DNA of 64,000 nucleotides, from positions 1 through 64,000 of the forward strand of contig NZ_FOPC01000012.1 of the NCBI RefSeq assembly GCF_900113375.1, read 5' to 3'. The number at the start of each line of letters is the position of its first letter. Positions within the stretch are counted from its first letter, which is position 1. The notes beneath the pieces are model-generated. The model did not search any database and had not been told where the DNA came from. It saw only the letters and a program-made list of their open reading frames with translations. The position numbers were made by a program, and so were the translations under genes. Below, piece by piece: positions 1 through 8,021 of the stretch. The stretch is from Algoriphagus hitonicola. GTDB lineage: Bacteria; Bacteroidota; Bacteroidia; Cytophagales; Cyclobacteriaceae.

Positions 1-253
1 GTTCGATTTGGGCCTCTTTCAAGGCTTTCTTCAATTCGGCTATTTCCCGCTGTTCCGCACTCAGAATCGGCTTGCCATTACCTGCAAAACTCTGATCTCC
101 ACTGGACTCATACTCTCTACTCCAACGGCGAACCATGTCTCCGGGAATACCCAATTCTCTGCCAATCTCATTCGATGATTTACCACTCTTGTGAAGCTGG
201 ACAACCATCTTCTTGAATTCCTTGTCAAAACTTCTTCTTGTTCCTTCTTTCAT
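1..253 (-). CDS. IS3-family transposase OrfA (partial, runs off the window)
   Basis: Reading the minus strand from the ATG at 253 gives a basic N-terminus (MKEGTRRSFDKEFKKMVV). A helix-turn-helix of the IS3/IS911 OrfA type follows (SSNEIGRELGIPGDMVRRW), and then the start of the leucine-zipper-like helix (EQREIAELKKALKEA) at the window edge. OrfA binds the IS ends and is normally fused by programmed frameshift to the DDE-containing OrfB, which would lie to the left outside the window. The family assignment rests on the HTH pattern and is fairly secure. Confidence 0.85.
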   Translation of the reverse strand, partial: MKEGTRRSFDKEFKKMVVQLHKSGKSSNEIGRELGIPGDMVRRWSREYESSGDQSFAGNGKPILSAEQREIAELKKALKEAQIE

Positions 254-295
254 TGGTTCTAAGTTAAGGGGCTTAACTTACTGTCCAATCAAATG
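1..295 (-). mobile_element. IS3-family insertion sequence, one end
   Basis: The window opens inside an insertion sequence transcribed leftwards. It holds the start of an OrfA transposase (1-253). A terminal segment follows, with a palindrome AAGTTAAG-ggg-CTTAACTT at 261-279 in the likely promoter region and a candidate terminal inverted repeat around 280-290 (TGGACAGT read on the minus strand). The exact end is uncertain because only one end is visible. HsdS coding sequence resumes from about 303, so the element has landed inside hsdS. Confidence 0.75.
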
Positions 296-302
296 TAGCA
301 GA

Positions 303-1028
303 TCCATATCAGGGGATTGGAAATTCTACAAGCTCCAAAACATAGTTGAGAAACTTACACAGGGATGGAGTCCAAAATGTATAAACCAAGCTTCCAGCGA
401 TCCAAATGAATGGGCTGTTATTAAGACATCTTCCATTCAACACGGGAAGTTTGTCGAAGAAGAAAACAAAATTTTGCCTACTCATCTTGAACCTAGAATC
501 CAGCACGAAATTAAAGTAGGAGATATATTAATCACTCGTGCGGGACCAAGAAGTCGGGTTGGAGTATGTTGCGAAGTAAAGAAAATTAGACCAAGACTAC
601 TTAACTGTGATAAGGTTTATCTGATAAGGTTAAAGGAATCGGTTAATCTTTCATTTTTTATGCTAAAAATTAACTCTGCAGAATTCATAAACAAAATTGA
701 AGAAATTAAAACAGGAGGAAATGACAGTGGGGTTAATTTAACCCAAAATCGTCTTTTAGATCTTAATATAGAACTTCCTGAGATTATAGAGCAAATCCAA
801 ATCGTCCAAGAAATCGAATCTCGGCTTTCAGTAGCGGATAAGTTGGCTGAGACCATTCAGACTAATCTACTGAAATCAGAATCCCTACGACAAAGTATAT
901 TGAAGCAAGCCTTTGAAGGGAAGTTGCTTACTGAAGCAGAGTTGGAAGCCTGTCGCAAGGAGGCGGACTGGGAGCCAGCGGAGAAACTGTTGGAGAGGAT
1001 TAAGGGGGATAGAAAAATAAACAAGTAA
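303..1028 (+). pseudogene. hsdS: Type I restriction-modification specificity subunit HsdS, C-terminal half cut off by an IS
   Basis: About 240 residues remain, with the second half of an HsdS. The second target-recognition domain opens at GDWKFYKLQNIV, with the motif VGDILITRAGPRS. The C-terminal conserved helical region follows (IVQEIESRLSVADKL, then SLRQSILKQAFEGKLL). The normal protein has two TRDs and about 400-500 residues, and here the first TRD and N-terminus are missing. Upstream sequence in this frame is IS DNA, so any start there (for example TTG at 213) is artificial. HsdS sets the DNA target of the HsdM/HsdR complex. A half-HsdS can sometimes dimerise and work, but no proper start is visible. 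Genes for a nuclease-like protein and HsdM follow directly. Confidence 0.85.
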
Positions 1029-1031
1029 AAC

Positions 1032-2099
1032 ATGGCTAAGAAGAAAGAAATCACTGCTCGCTTGATGCGTTTAACGTGGAATAGATTCAACTGGGAAAGA
1101 CCTCAGGGACATGTTTGGTCAAAGTCCAAGCAAGGAGATACCGCATATGCTTATGAACATCAATATGGATTTGGTCATGAGGAGTGGCTTTTCAATCTCG
1201 ATTTCAATTTCGAAGGATATCAGTATGGGTACATCCGAGGGGTAGATGATATGCCTAGTGATGATAAGGTAATCGAGAAAGTGATTTTGTTTACAATTAA
1301 TAATGAGAATAAAGCAAGATACCTTGTCGGAGAGCTTCGAAAAGTTGAGATTTTAGACGACGATTTAGATTATCAAGATCAATTTGAGAAAGAATTAAAC
1401 ATCGTAATCGATCAGTTAAAAGAAGTAAAAGCTGATTATAAAAGTGCGAAAAAAGAGGGCTATTGGGTTAATGTTAGATTTAAAATGGAGGATGCTTTTT
1501 TGTATTCTGACCTTATTAGAAGTCCTTTTTTAGATAAAAATGAAAAGAGTTACAGGAGGTTTAAGCCATTCAAACTAACAGCGGATCAAGAGTCTGAGTT
1601 AGCTTTAGAAGCGATTAAATCCCCTTCTTTTAAGTTTAATCCAGGAGAAATAATTTTTTCGGGTTCTCATAAACGAATTACAAGTCAGTCAAAGAAGGAC
1701 ATTACTCGCTCTCACTCTTCATTGACACAAGACCTATATAAATATCATAAGAATTTCTTAAAAGTTGACCCTGAGTTTTTATCAGCTGAAAAATCAACTG
1801 TTGGAGATTGTATCGTTGATTTTGCAATTAACGAAAAAGGACTGGTTAGCATTTTTGAAGCTAAGACAAGTAGTACTGGACTTTTAAATTTTCGACAAGC
1901 TTTAGGCCAATTATTTGAATATGCATTCCTTGATAATGGTATTAAAATTAAAAAACTGGTCATCGTTGGTCCTGTAAAATTAAAGGATTTCGAAAATTCG
2001 TATTTAAATCAAATTCGGTCAGTAATCAGTGTGAGGCTGGAATATTGGGCTTACCAGAAAAACGAAAAGGACCTTGAAAACAGATTTTTGATTTACTAA
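1032..2099 (+). CDS. PD-(D/E)XK-type nuclease-like protein embedded in a type I RM operon
   Basis: This is a 355-residue protein of no family I can name. The N-terminal 60 residues are rich in aromatics and contain YGFGHEEWLFNLDF. The C-terminal part shows a plausible PD-(D/E)XK core: D at VGDCIVDF, then beta-strands leading to FEAK (E-x-K), followed by a helix RQALGQLFEYAF of the QxxxY kind seen in this nuclease superfamily. It starts 3 nt after the hsdS stop and ends 9 nt before hsdM, so it is probably co-transcribed with them. This points to an accessory nuclease of the RM locus. The nuclease call is inference from motif spacing; the N-terminal domain could be a recognition domain. Confidence 0.6.
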   Translation: MAKKKEITARLMRLTWNRFNWERPQGHVWSKSKQGDTAYAYEHQYGFGHEEWLFNLDFNFEGYQYGYIRGVDDMPSDDKVIEKVILFTINNENKARYLVGELRKVEILDDDLDYQDQFEKELNIVIDQLKEVKADYKSAKKEGYWVNVRFKMEDAFLYSDLIRSPFLDKNEKSYRRFKPFKLTADQESELALEAIKSPSFKFNPGEIIFSGSHKRITSQSKKDITRSHSSLTQDLYKYHKNFLKVDPEFLSAEKSTVGDCIVDFAINEKGLVSIFEAKTSSTGLLNFRQALGQLFEYAFLDNGIKIKKLVIVGPVKLKDFENSYLNQIRSVISVRLEYWAYQKNEKDLENRFLIY

Positions 2100-2108
2100 A
2101 AAAGAAAA

Positions 2109-3632
2109 ATGACCGAATCAGCATTAATATCAAAAGTCTGGAATTTTGCCAACGTGCTCCGTGATGATGGCGTTGGTTATGGAGACTATCTGGAGCAGAT
2201 TACCTATTTGCTATTCCTCAAGATGGCCGACGAAATGTCCAAGCCACCCTATTCCAAAAAAATGACTTTTCCCCGGATAAAGGATACCGAAGGAACTGAG
2301 CTCGAAGATGGAGAACTGTGTGATTGGGAGACACTTTCCAAGAAAAGAGGGGCAGAACTCGAAGCTTATTATTCACAGATGCTTCGTTCGCTAGGGACAG
2401 AGAAAGGGATTCTTGGCCAGATCTTCACGAAGTCACAGAACAAAATCCAAGATCCGGCAAAATTGCTTCGGGTGATCGACATGATCGGCAAGGAGCAATG
2501 GACCATGGTAGGCGCAGATATCAAAGGGGACATCTACGAAGGGCTTTTAGAGAAAAATGCATCCGATACCAAATCCGGTGCAGGACAGTATTTCACACCA
2601 AGAGCATTGATTCAAGCTATGGTGGAATGTTTGGCACCTAAGCCAGGCAAGAAAATCCATGATCCAAGTTGCGGTACGGGAGGCTTTTTCCTAGCTGCTT
2701 ACGATTACATCATCAATCACCATTCTCTAGACAGCGACCAAAAGAAGTTCCTTAAAAACAGCACTTTCTCAGGAAACGAGATTGTTGCCGGAACAAGAAG
2801 GCTGTGTCTGATGAATATGTTTCTCCACAACATCGGAGAAATTGATGGAGAGACCTTTATCTCACCGAATGATGCATTGATAGCAGACGAGGGGATACGG
2901 GTAGATTATGTGCTTGCCAATCCTCCGTTTGGAAAGAAGAGCAGCATGACAATCACCAATGAGGAAGGCGAACAAGAGAAACAAGACCTCAGCTATAACA
3001 GACAAGACTTCTGGGCCTCCACATCCAACAAGCAACTGAACTTCTTGCAGCATATCCGATCATTGATGAAGATCACAGGTGAGGCTGCTGTGGTATTACC
3101 AGACAACGTGTTGTTTGAAGGTGGCGCAGGTGAAACAGTTCGAAAGGAATTACTGAAAACAACTGAGCTTCATACGATACTACGACTTCCAACAGGAATC
3201 TTCTATGCCAATGGAGTGAAAGCAAACGTGCTGTTTTTTGATAACAAGCCTGCATCCAAAGAAGCTTGGACCAAGGAAGTGTGGATTTACGATTACCGGA
3301 CAAACATTCATCACACCCTGAAGAAGGGGACTATGCAGCTGGAGGACTTGCGAGATTTTATCACGCTCTACAATCCGTCCAACCGACACAAGCGAAAAGA
3401 AACTTTTTCGGAATCGAACCCCGACGGACGTTGGAGAAAATTCAGCTATGAGGAAATCATTGCCAGAGACAAAACCAACCTCGATATATTCTGGCTCAAA
3501 GACAAGAGCCTTGCTGACTTAGACAATCTTCCTGATTCTGATGAGTTGGCTCTAGAAATCTTGGAAGATGTGGAGGCTGCTTTGGATGGGTTTAGGGGGA
3601 TTGTGGGGATAATTAATACGAGTTCAAACTAA
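2109..3632 (+). CDS. hsdM: Type I restriction-modification DNA methyltransferase subunit HsdM
   Basis: This is a 507-residue N6-adenine methyltransferase of the type I family. An N-terminal helical HsdM domain (from SKVWNFANVLRDDGVGYGDY) is followed by SAM-binding motif I, DPSCGTGG near residue 185, and catalytic motif IV, NPPF near residue 269. With HsdS it methylates the recognition sequence and so protects host DNA. Length and motif order are normal, with no frameshift seen. The upstream hsdS is interrupted by an IS, so the enzyme may lack a working specificity subunit unless another is encoded elsewhere. HsdR is not in the window and would be expected upstream. Confidence 0.95.
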   Translation: MTESALISKVWNFANVLRDDGVGYGDYLEQITYLLFLKMADEMSKPPYSKKMTFPRIKDTEGTELEDGELCDWETLSKKRGAELEAYYSQMLRSLGTEKGILGQIFTKSQNKIQDPAKLLRVIDMIGKEQWTMVGADIKGDIYEGLLEKNASDTKSGAGQYFTPRALIQAMVECLAPKPGKKIHDPSCGTGGFFLAAYDYIINHHSLDSDQKKFLKNSTFSGNEIVAGTRRLCLMNMFLHNIGEIDGETFISPNDALIADEGIRVDYVLANPPFGKKSSMTITNEEGEQEKQDLSYNRQDFWASTSNKQLNFLQHIRSLMKITGEAAVVLPDNVLFEGGAGETVRKELLKTTELHTILRLPTGIFYANGVKANVLFFDNKPASKEAWTKEVWIYDYRTNIHHTLKKGTMQLEDLRDFITLYNPSNRHKRKETFSESNPDGRWRKFSYEEIIARDKTNLDIFWLKDKSLADLDNLPDSDELALEILEDVEAALDGFRGIVGIINTSSN

Positions 3633-3644
3633 TTATAATTTAAA

Positions 3645-4382
3645 ATGGGGTACTCTTCAAATGGAAATGACAGTATTCTCAAGGGATTTGCTTGGTTGCT
3701 TCTAGGTATAATTGTTTCAATTTTTTTAGTCCCATTATTTCTTCCCGAGAGCTTCTGTATTGCCTCTATCGATTATGCTATCTATGTTGGTGGCCTCGCA
3801 GGGCCATTAGCAGCTTTGGTAGGCTTTATTTATGTGTATCTAACTTTTCTAGGTCAGCAAAGACAATTGGATGAGCAGAGGGAAAGATTAGATAAGGAAG
3901 ATGCTTCTAAGGAGTTTGCGGAGTATCTAAACCTTTGGAATGAGTTTAGAGCCGAGGTTATATATACATGGGATCAGAATTCAGGTTCAAAGGCATTTGA
4001 TTCCTATTGGAAGAATGTCAGAAAGGCTGTAAGAGGTGATTCTAAAAAGGATTTGGGATTTGATTTAAATAGACCGGATGAATTCCGAAATTCGTTGAGA
4101 AATCATTTAACAAAAAGTGCTTTTAACAAGAATTCTGGCCAATATGAGGATTTCATTAGGATGATTTATCCATTGCTAGAAATTGCAGAAAGAGGCAAGC
4201 TTGACAATAAGCTCAAATATCTTGAAAATCTACTCAGCGATGGTGAGAAAGCAATCTTGGTTTATTCGGCCACTTTTTTGGATCAAAAAGATTTTGGAAT
4301 AAAGCTCTTCAAGTCTGGTTTCTGTAAGAGTATCTCTAACGAATATTTGATTTCTAAGGAGCATCGAAACCTGATTTTCTGA
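3645..4382 (+). CDS. Putative AbiC-like abortive-infection membrane protein (copy 1)
   Basis: This is a 245-residue protein with two N-terminal membrane helices (WLLLGIIVSIFLVPLFL and GGLAGPLAALVGFIYVYLTFL). A charged coiled segment follows (GQQRQLDEQRERLDKEDASKEF) and then a helical cytosolic domain with LRNHLTKSAF and YEDFIRMIYPLLEIAERG. This layout matches the putative phage abortive infection family putAbiC; the call is from memory of the family and moderately sure. A close paralogue lies at 23104-23844, and a 187-bp stretch of the two genes is almost identical. The gene ends just before the repeat and terminator that mark this island's tRNA-proximal end, the same position its paralogue holds in the second island. 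Confidence 0.6.
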   Translation: MGYSSNGNDSILKGFAWLLLGIIVSIFLVPLFLPESFCIASIDYAIYVGGLAGPLAALVGFIYVYLTFLGQQRQLDEQRERLDKEDASKEFAEYLNLWNEFRAEVIYTWDQNSGSKAFDSYWKNVRKAVRGDSKKDLGFDLNRPDEFRNSLRNHLTKSAFNKNSGQYEDFIRMIYPLLEIAERGKLDNKLKYLENLLSDGEKAILVYSATFLDQKDFGIKLFKSGFCKSISNEYLISKEHRNLIF

Positions 4383-4383
4383 A

Positions 4384-4403
4384 ATGTTTGCCAATAGTTT
4401 GCC
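4384..4403 (+). repeat. 20-bp island-end repeat, copy 1
   Basis: The sequence ATGTTTGCCAATAGTTTGCC starts just after the AbiC-like stop codon. Exact copies lie at 4748-4767, beside the integrase, and 23847-23866, beside the functional tRNA end. Each holds two TTTGCC words in direct order 11 nt apart. A role as an integrase or excisionase arm site is inferred from these positions. Confidence 0.8.
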
Positions 4404-4411
4404 TAAAAATG

Positions 4412-4448
4412 AAAAAACCCCTTCAAAATTGCTTCTGAAGGGGTTTTT
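4412..4448. terminator. Bidirectional hairpin terminator
   Basis: Stem AACCCCTTC/GAAGGGGTT (4416-4445) is flanked by an A-run on the left and a T-run on the right, so it can stop transcription both ways. A near copy at 23879-23912 sits between the second AbiC-like gene and tRNA-Leu. Confidence 0.85.
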
Positions 4449-4512
4449 GTACCCAGGCCCTCTGTCAAAGGTAGGGCCGGAGTTCCCGATATCCGCTACA
4501 CTTCATCGGGAT
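4449..4512 (-). pseudogene. Displaced tRNA-Leu 3' end remnant 1, with palindromic inserts
   Basis: GTACCCAG (4449-4456) matches the 3' acceptor end of the intact tRNA-Leu read from the opposite strand. It is split from GGCCGGAGT (4475-4483) by a short insert. A second palindrome follows, with TCCCGAT (4484-4490) pairing with ATCGGGA (4505-4511). The intact tRNA has the two tRNA pieces adjacent. This marks the old tRNA-side boundary of the left-hand island. Confidence 0.65.
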
Positions 4513-4541
4513 AGCCTTCTCCTCCCGCAATGGGCAAAAAA

Positions 4542-4567
4542 AAAGGCCCACATTTCTGTGAGCCTTT
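4542..4567 (-). terminator. Hairpin terminator reading leftwards
   Basis: Stem AAAGGCcCACA/TGTGaGCCTTT is followed, on the minus strand, by a long T-run (the A-run at 4536-4544). It sits immediately downstream of displaced tRNA fragment 2, where a tRNA terminator would be expected. It is therefore plausibly the original or an earlier terminator of tRNA-Leu. Confidence 0.7.
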
Positions 4568-4609
4568 GTACCCAGGCCTGCCTACCGAAGGTAGGGCCGG
4601 AGTCGAACC
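4568..4609 (-). pseudogene. Displaced tRNA-Leu 3' end remnant 2 containing the outer att core
   Basis: GTACCCAG (4568-4575) and GCCGGAGTCGAACC (4596-4609) match the acceptor end and T-arm of the intact tRNA-Leu. They are separated by a 20-bp hairpin-forming insert (4576-4595, CCTGCC...GGTAGG). The 14-bp block recurs exactly at 23922-23935 in the functional tRNA. This is what is expected of the att site at the tRNA-distal end of an element integrated into a tRNA 3' end. Confidence 0.75.
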
Positions 4610-4747
4610 TATTGAATTTTCTAACTTTTTATTCGTTTAAAATTCTTCCAAAATAGTCTTTAAATCAATTAAATGGATGAATTAAAGCTGTTTTTCAAGA
4701 TTGGATTAGTAGTATAAGATAGTATACGATCCAAAGAAATCCACAGA

Positions 4748-4790
4748 ATGTTTGCCAATAGTTTGCCAAAAATATAAATTTGGCAAACAT
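4748..4790. promoter_or_regulatory. Palindromic repeat cluster before the integrase
   Basis: Copy 2 of the 20-bp island repeat (4748-4767) forms a perfect inverted repeat with TGGCAAACAT (4781-4790), pairing with ATGTTTGCCA (4748-4757). A third TTTGCCA word lies between them at 4762-4768. It ends 7 nt before the integrase ATG. It could be an arm-type integrase site, an operator for int autoregulation, or both. Confidence 0.6.
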
Positions 4791-4797
4791 CAATTAA

Positions 4798-6063
4798 ATG
4801 GCGACAATCAAATTTCAGCTAAGGAGCGAGGCAAACAAGGCTGTTCCAATTTACTTTTACCTATCCATGGGAAGAGGTTCGTTTTTTAGAATACGGACAG
4901 GTTTTTCAATTCATCCATCAAACTGGAGTGAAGCCAAAGGTTTTCCCAAGCAGAATGATGAAGCCAATAAGAAGGTGGCAACTAATTTGAAAACGCTTGA
5001 GAAGTATCTGCTTGAATGTATCAATGATGCCCAAGCGAATGGAATCGAAATCAACAATGAGTTTCTGGAACGTAAAACAAACGAGTGTTTCAAGCGGAAA
5101 AAGCAGACAGATATTTCTCTTGTATCCTATCAGGTCCAATACATCATCGACAATGCAGATACTCGAAAGATTCCAGGAAAAAGTAAGATCGGGTTGGCCG
5201 CTAATACAGTCAAGAATTACCAAACCTTCAAACAAATCATTCTTGACTTTGAAAAGTATATCAGGAAGCCCTTTAGGTTTGGAGACTTGTCTCCGGAAAT
5301 GGTAGAGAAGTTTAAAAAATGGTTGCTGAAGGAGAAAGGATACTCAGTCAATCATGCAGGGAAGTCATTAGCATTCCTGAAAAGCATTTCCAAGGATGCA
5401 GAAAAGCTTGGAGTCACGGTGCATCCCAATGCTATGAAAATTGAATCATTCACCGAATCAAATGAGGATAGGAATATCGTCACCCTTTCACCGGATGAAT
5501 TAAAGCAAATTGAAGAAGCCGAATTGAAAAGAGAAGCATTGATCAATGCCAGAAAGTGGCTTTTACTTGGCTGTGAATTGGGTCAGAGAGGAGAGGATTT
5601 ACTAAAAATCAAACCCTCCGATATTCGGAGTATACCAGAGGGACAATTTATAGATGTGAATCAGCAGAAAGGTAAAAAGCATGTTTCTGTACCAGTTACT
5701 CCCAGAGCAAAGCAAATTTTGGATCAAGGGTTTCCAGAACGAATTGCCTTGCAGAACCTAAACGACTATATCAAAGAAGTGGCCAAAGCTGCCAACCTTA
5801 ATGAGCTAATCGAGGGGAAGAAGTACGACAAGGACACCAAACGCAAGGTGTTTGGGAAATACCCCAAACATGATCTGATAACTACCCATACCTGCCGTAG
5901 GTCCTTTTCCACCAACTACTACAAGAAAATCCCGACAACTGTGATCATGGGAATCACTGGGCATGTCAAGGAAAGCACCTTCCTTCAATACATTGGAAAG
6001 CCAAAGGATAAGGATGAGAATGCAAAGTTATTTTTGAAATATATTGGGACAAAAGTTTATTGA
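4798..6063 (+). CDS. int: Tyrosine recombinase / integrase of the tRNA-Leu island
   Basis: This is a 421-residue phage-type integrase. An N-terminal arm-binding region (to about residue 90) and a SAM-like core-binding domain (about 105-225) precede the catalytic domain. The catalytic set is visible: R264 (GQRGED), a basic QQKGKKHVSVPV strand, H364 and R367 in HTCRR, H389 in TGHVKE and nucleophile Y398 in FLQYIG. It would cut and join DNA at the tRNA-Leu 3' end to integrate and excise the island. Its ATG lies just after the repeat cluster at 4748-4790, the usual place beside the tRNA-distal att site. The gene looks intact. Confidence 0.95.
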   Translation: MATIKFQLRSEANKAVPIYFYLSMGRGSFFRIRTGFSIHPSNWSEAKGFPKQNDEANKKVATNLKTLEKYLLECINDAQANGIEINNEFLERKTNECFKRKKQTDISLVSYQVQYIIDNADTRKIPGKSKIGLAANTVKNYQTFKQIILDFEKYIRKPFRFGDLSPEMVEKFKKWLLKEKGYSVNHAGKSLAFLKSISKDAEKLGVTVHPNAMKIESFTESNEDRNIVTLSPDELKQIEEAELKREALINARKWLLLGCELGQRGEDLLKIKPSDIRSIPEGQFIDVNQQKGKKHVSVPVTPRAKQILDQGFPERIALQNLNDYIKEVAKAANLNELIEGKKYDKDTKRKVFGKYPKHDLITTHTCRRSFSTNYYKKIPTTVIMGITGHVKESTFLQYIGKPKDKDENAKLFLKYIGTKVY

Positions 6064-6116
6064 TAAATTCAGATTTTTATTTAAACTCGAATAATGATTC
6101 TAGTGAATTAAAAAGT

Positions 6117-6203
6117 ATGCAACACAATTTATCAGGCCTTGCCAAAAAGGAGAGCGAATTCCTGATCAATGCCTCTGAGAATATGAAAGAGTGTATTTTA
6201 TGA
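6117..6203 (+). CDS. Possible 28-residue leader peptide
   Basis: A short reading frame (MQHNLSGLAKKESEFLINAS...) runs from ATG 6117 to TGA 6203. Its stop overlaps the ATG of the next frame (ATGA at 6200-6203), the usual sign of translational coupling. A direct duplication ATGAAAGAGTGTATTT (6183-6198 and 6200-6215) spans the junction, so the pair may also be a slippage product of one broken gene. Low confidence. Confidence 0.25.
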   Translation: MQHNLSGLAKKESEFLINASENMKECIL

Positions 6204-6511
6204 AAGAGTGTATTTATAGGGTCCAATATTGGTTCGAGGATAAATGGTGGAGGATTTTCGTCTTATCGAATTATTCAAAAGACGAAAGGGTTCAATACAC
6301 CTTAGAGCAAGTCGGTACAGCCTGTAGAGTCATTTCAATTGGGACAGATGACAAAGGGGGATTTTCCATCGCACTCTTTATTTGCTATCATATTTATGAG
6401 AAAATCGGGCATTTCTTTCCTTCAATACTACATCGGAGGCTTTTTGACTTCACGCCAGAGTCCTGTGCTCATCATGTTCGGATTAGCAATTTTTCAAAGG
6501 ACTGCGATTAA
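6200..6511 (+). CDS. Small hypothetical protein
   Basis: This is a frame of about 103 residues from ATG 6200 (MKECIYRVQYWFEDKWWRIF...). The first 60 residues are rich in aromatics and look protein-like. The C-terminal part (SILHRRLFDFTPESCAHH) looks less so, and may be read-through into non-coding DNA after a lost stop or frameshift. I recognise no family. It lies between the integrase and an AT-rich unknown gene, in a stretch with no better candidate. It is real or a remnant with about equal likelihood. Confidence 0.35.
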   Translation: MKECIYRVQYWFEDKWWRIFVLSNYSKDERVQYTLEQVGTACRVISIGTDDKGGFSIALFICYHIYEKIGHFFPSILHRRLFDFTPESCAHHVRISNFSKDCD

Positions 6512-6670
6512 TATTTGAAAGTCGTCCTAGAAGAAAGAGAACAGGGGATAAGATTCCCTTCCGTTTCAGTGATTTATTTTGAAAGTTAGTGCCACAATAC
6601 TGATTTACATTACACTAATAAGCCAAAGGATGGAGATGGGTTATTTCTCTCTATTTTAAAATAAAAATTT

Positions 6671-7849
6671 ATGAAAAAAATATATGTAAAAATTGGTTTA
6701 CTTCCAATGGATAATAACTGTGAAATTCATTTTTTTAAAAGGTTTGAGTTTGGGGATGAGAATTTTTTTAAACCTTCTTGGGATAGAATTGATACAGCCG
6801 GATCCCGATTTTTAAAAGTTTGGGATTTAAAAGCTATTAATGAAATTCATGTTTTAGATTATATTGATTTATTTAACTTAAAGAAAATCCGAAAGTTTGG
6901 AGCTTTGGAAATGGAAGTGAGAAGAAAAATAAATGATTCATTTGAGAGAATAAATAAGAGTTACTCAGGTATAATTAGTGAATTGGAAAACGGAGTAAAA
7001 AACTTAAGTCCTAGAGACGTTTTTTTTCAAAAATATAAATTGGACTATAGTGATTCTGATAAATTATCAGAAGTTGCTTTATTGGATTTTTTTTTAGTTT
7101 ATCATTTGTTGGACCTCTCAGATTTAATTATCATTCCTTCACATAGTAATTTGATTTTCCCCGTAAAAAAATCTGAGTGGAATGAATTTCATCATTATTT
7201 AAAGGCTAATATTGATAAAATTTCAAGAGTTGGAGCCTTTGTTGTTGATCAAGACAATATTGATTCATTTCTTTCATTCGATAATTGGTCCTGTGGAAAT
7301 GTGAAAGTAGTTCAATATTTGAATTTTAAAGTACAAGAAAAATTTTTGGTCCCAGTTAGATTAGTAGATCTAATGAAATTCTCTCCGTCGTTTAGTTATT
7401 TTGTTTCAAATAATTGTAAGTCTGGATTTTTAGATTGGGAACATTTGTCTGCGGTATTATTTAGAAATAATCCATGGCGTGATGAGATTTTCAAAATTTA
7501 TAATGATGAAAAAGAAATTTTCGGATACGAACTAAAAAATATTCAAGGTAATATTGTGGATAAATCATTTTTAAATTATTTAGACACCATAGTTTTACAA
7601 TTGCAAAAAAGTGGAGCTGAAAGTGTATATAAAGATAGTTCTTTGCTTCAAATCCCATTTTATGAATTATATAGATATGTTTCTATTGATTTAGAAGAAA
7701 AGTTAAAAATGAAAAATGATAAGGAGGAAGACGATTATGAAGAACGTTTTTTGGAAAATAAATATCTTTCGAATGAAAAAGATGAAATTCGAGATGGGTT
7801 GGATGATTTGTTTTCGGCTGATCCTGATTGGTATTGGAACATTGATTAA
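6671..7849 (+). CDS. Large unknown protein, AT-rich, defence-island cargo
   Basis: This is a 392-residue soluble protein starting MKKIYVKIGLLPM. It has no signal peptide, no membrane helix and no motif I can name. The centre is hydrophobic and globular (LDFFLVYHLLDLSDLIIIP). The last 60 residues are very acidic (KEEDDYEERFLENK, GLDDLFSADPDWYWNID), a possible partner- or DNA-mimic tail. Base composition is clearly more AT-rich than the methyltransferase genes that follow, with many AAA/TTT codons, suggesting separate acquisition. It stands alone, with 159 nt before and 172 nt after. It could be a single-gene defence or toxin protein, but there is no positive evidence beyond location. Confidence 0.8.
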   Translation: MKKIYVKIGLLPMDNNCEIHFFKRFEFGDENFFKPSWDRIDTAGSRFLKVWDLKAINEIHVLDYIDLFNLKKIRKFGALEMEVRRKINDSFERINKSYSGIISELENGVKNLSPRDVFFQKYKLDYSDSDKLSEVALLDFFLVYHLLDLSDLIIIPSHSNLIFPVKKSEWNEFHHYLKANIDKISRVGAFVVDQDNIDSFLSFDNWSCGNVKVVQYLNFKVQEKFLVPVRLVDLMKFSPSFSYFVSNNCKSGFLDWEHLSAVLFRNNPWRDEIFKIYNDEKEIFGYELKNIQGNIVDKSFLNYLDTIVLQLQKSGAESVYKDSSLLQIPFYELYRYVSIDLEEKLKMKNDKEEDDYEERFLENKYLSNEKDEIRDGLDDLFSADPDWYWNID

Positions 7850-8021
7850 CCATTTTCTTTTTGATTTATAGGAAATTGGGTTGTTTTCATTTTCTCCATT
7901 GAAGCTACGGATTTTCTTTATGATCTAAACTGATCTTCTCCAAATTTAAAAATAATCTGAAATGGGTGTTTTTTATTAATTACAATTCTTTAGTTTGCAG
8001 TACATATAGATTTTTTGAAAA

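Noticed and set aside
213-302. Start of an HsdS-like protein at TTG 213
   Set aside because: This part is IS DNA read in the opposite direction to its OrfA; the HsdS match begins only at about 303.
4384-4656. 90-residue open frame after the AbiC-like gene
   Set aside because: It covers a terminator, tRNA remnants and palindromes; its translation has no protein character.
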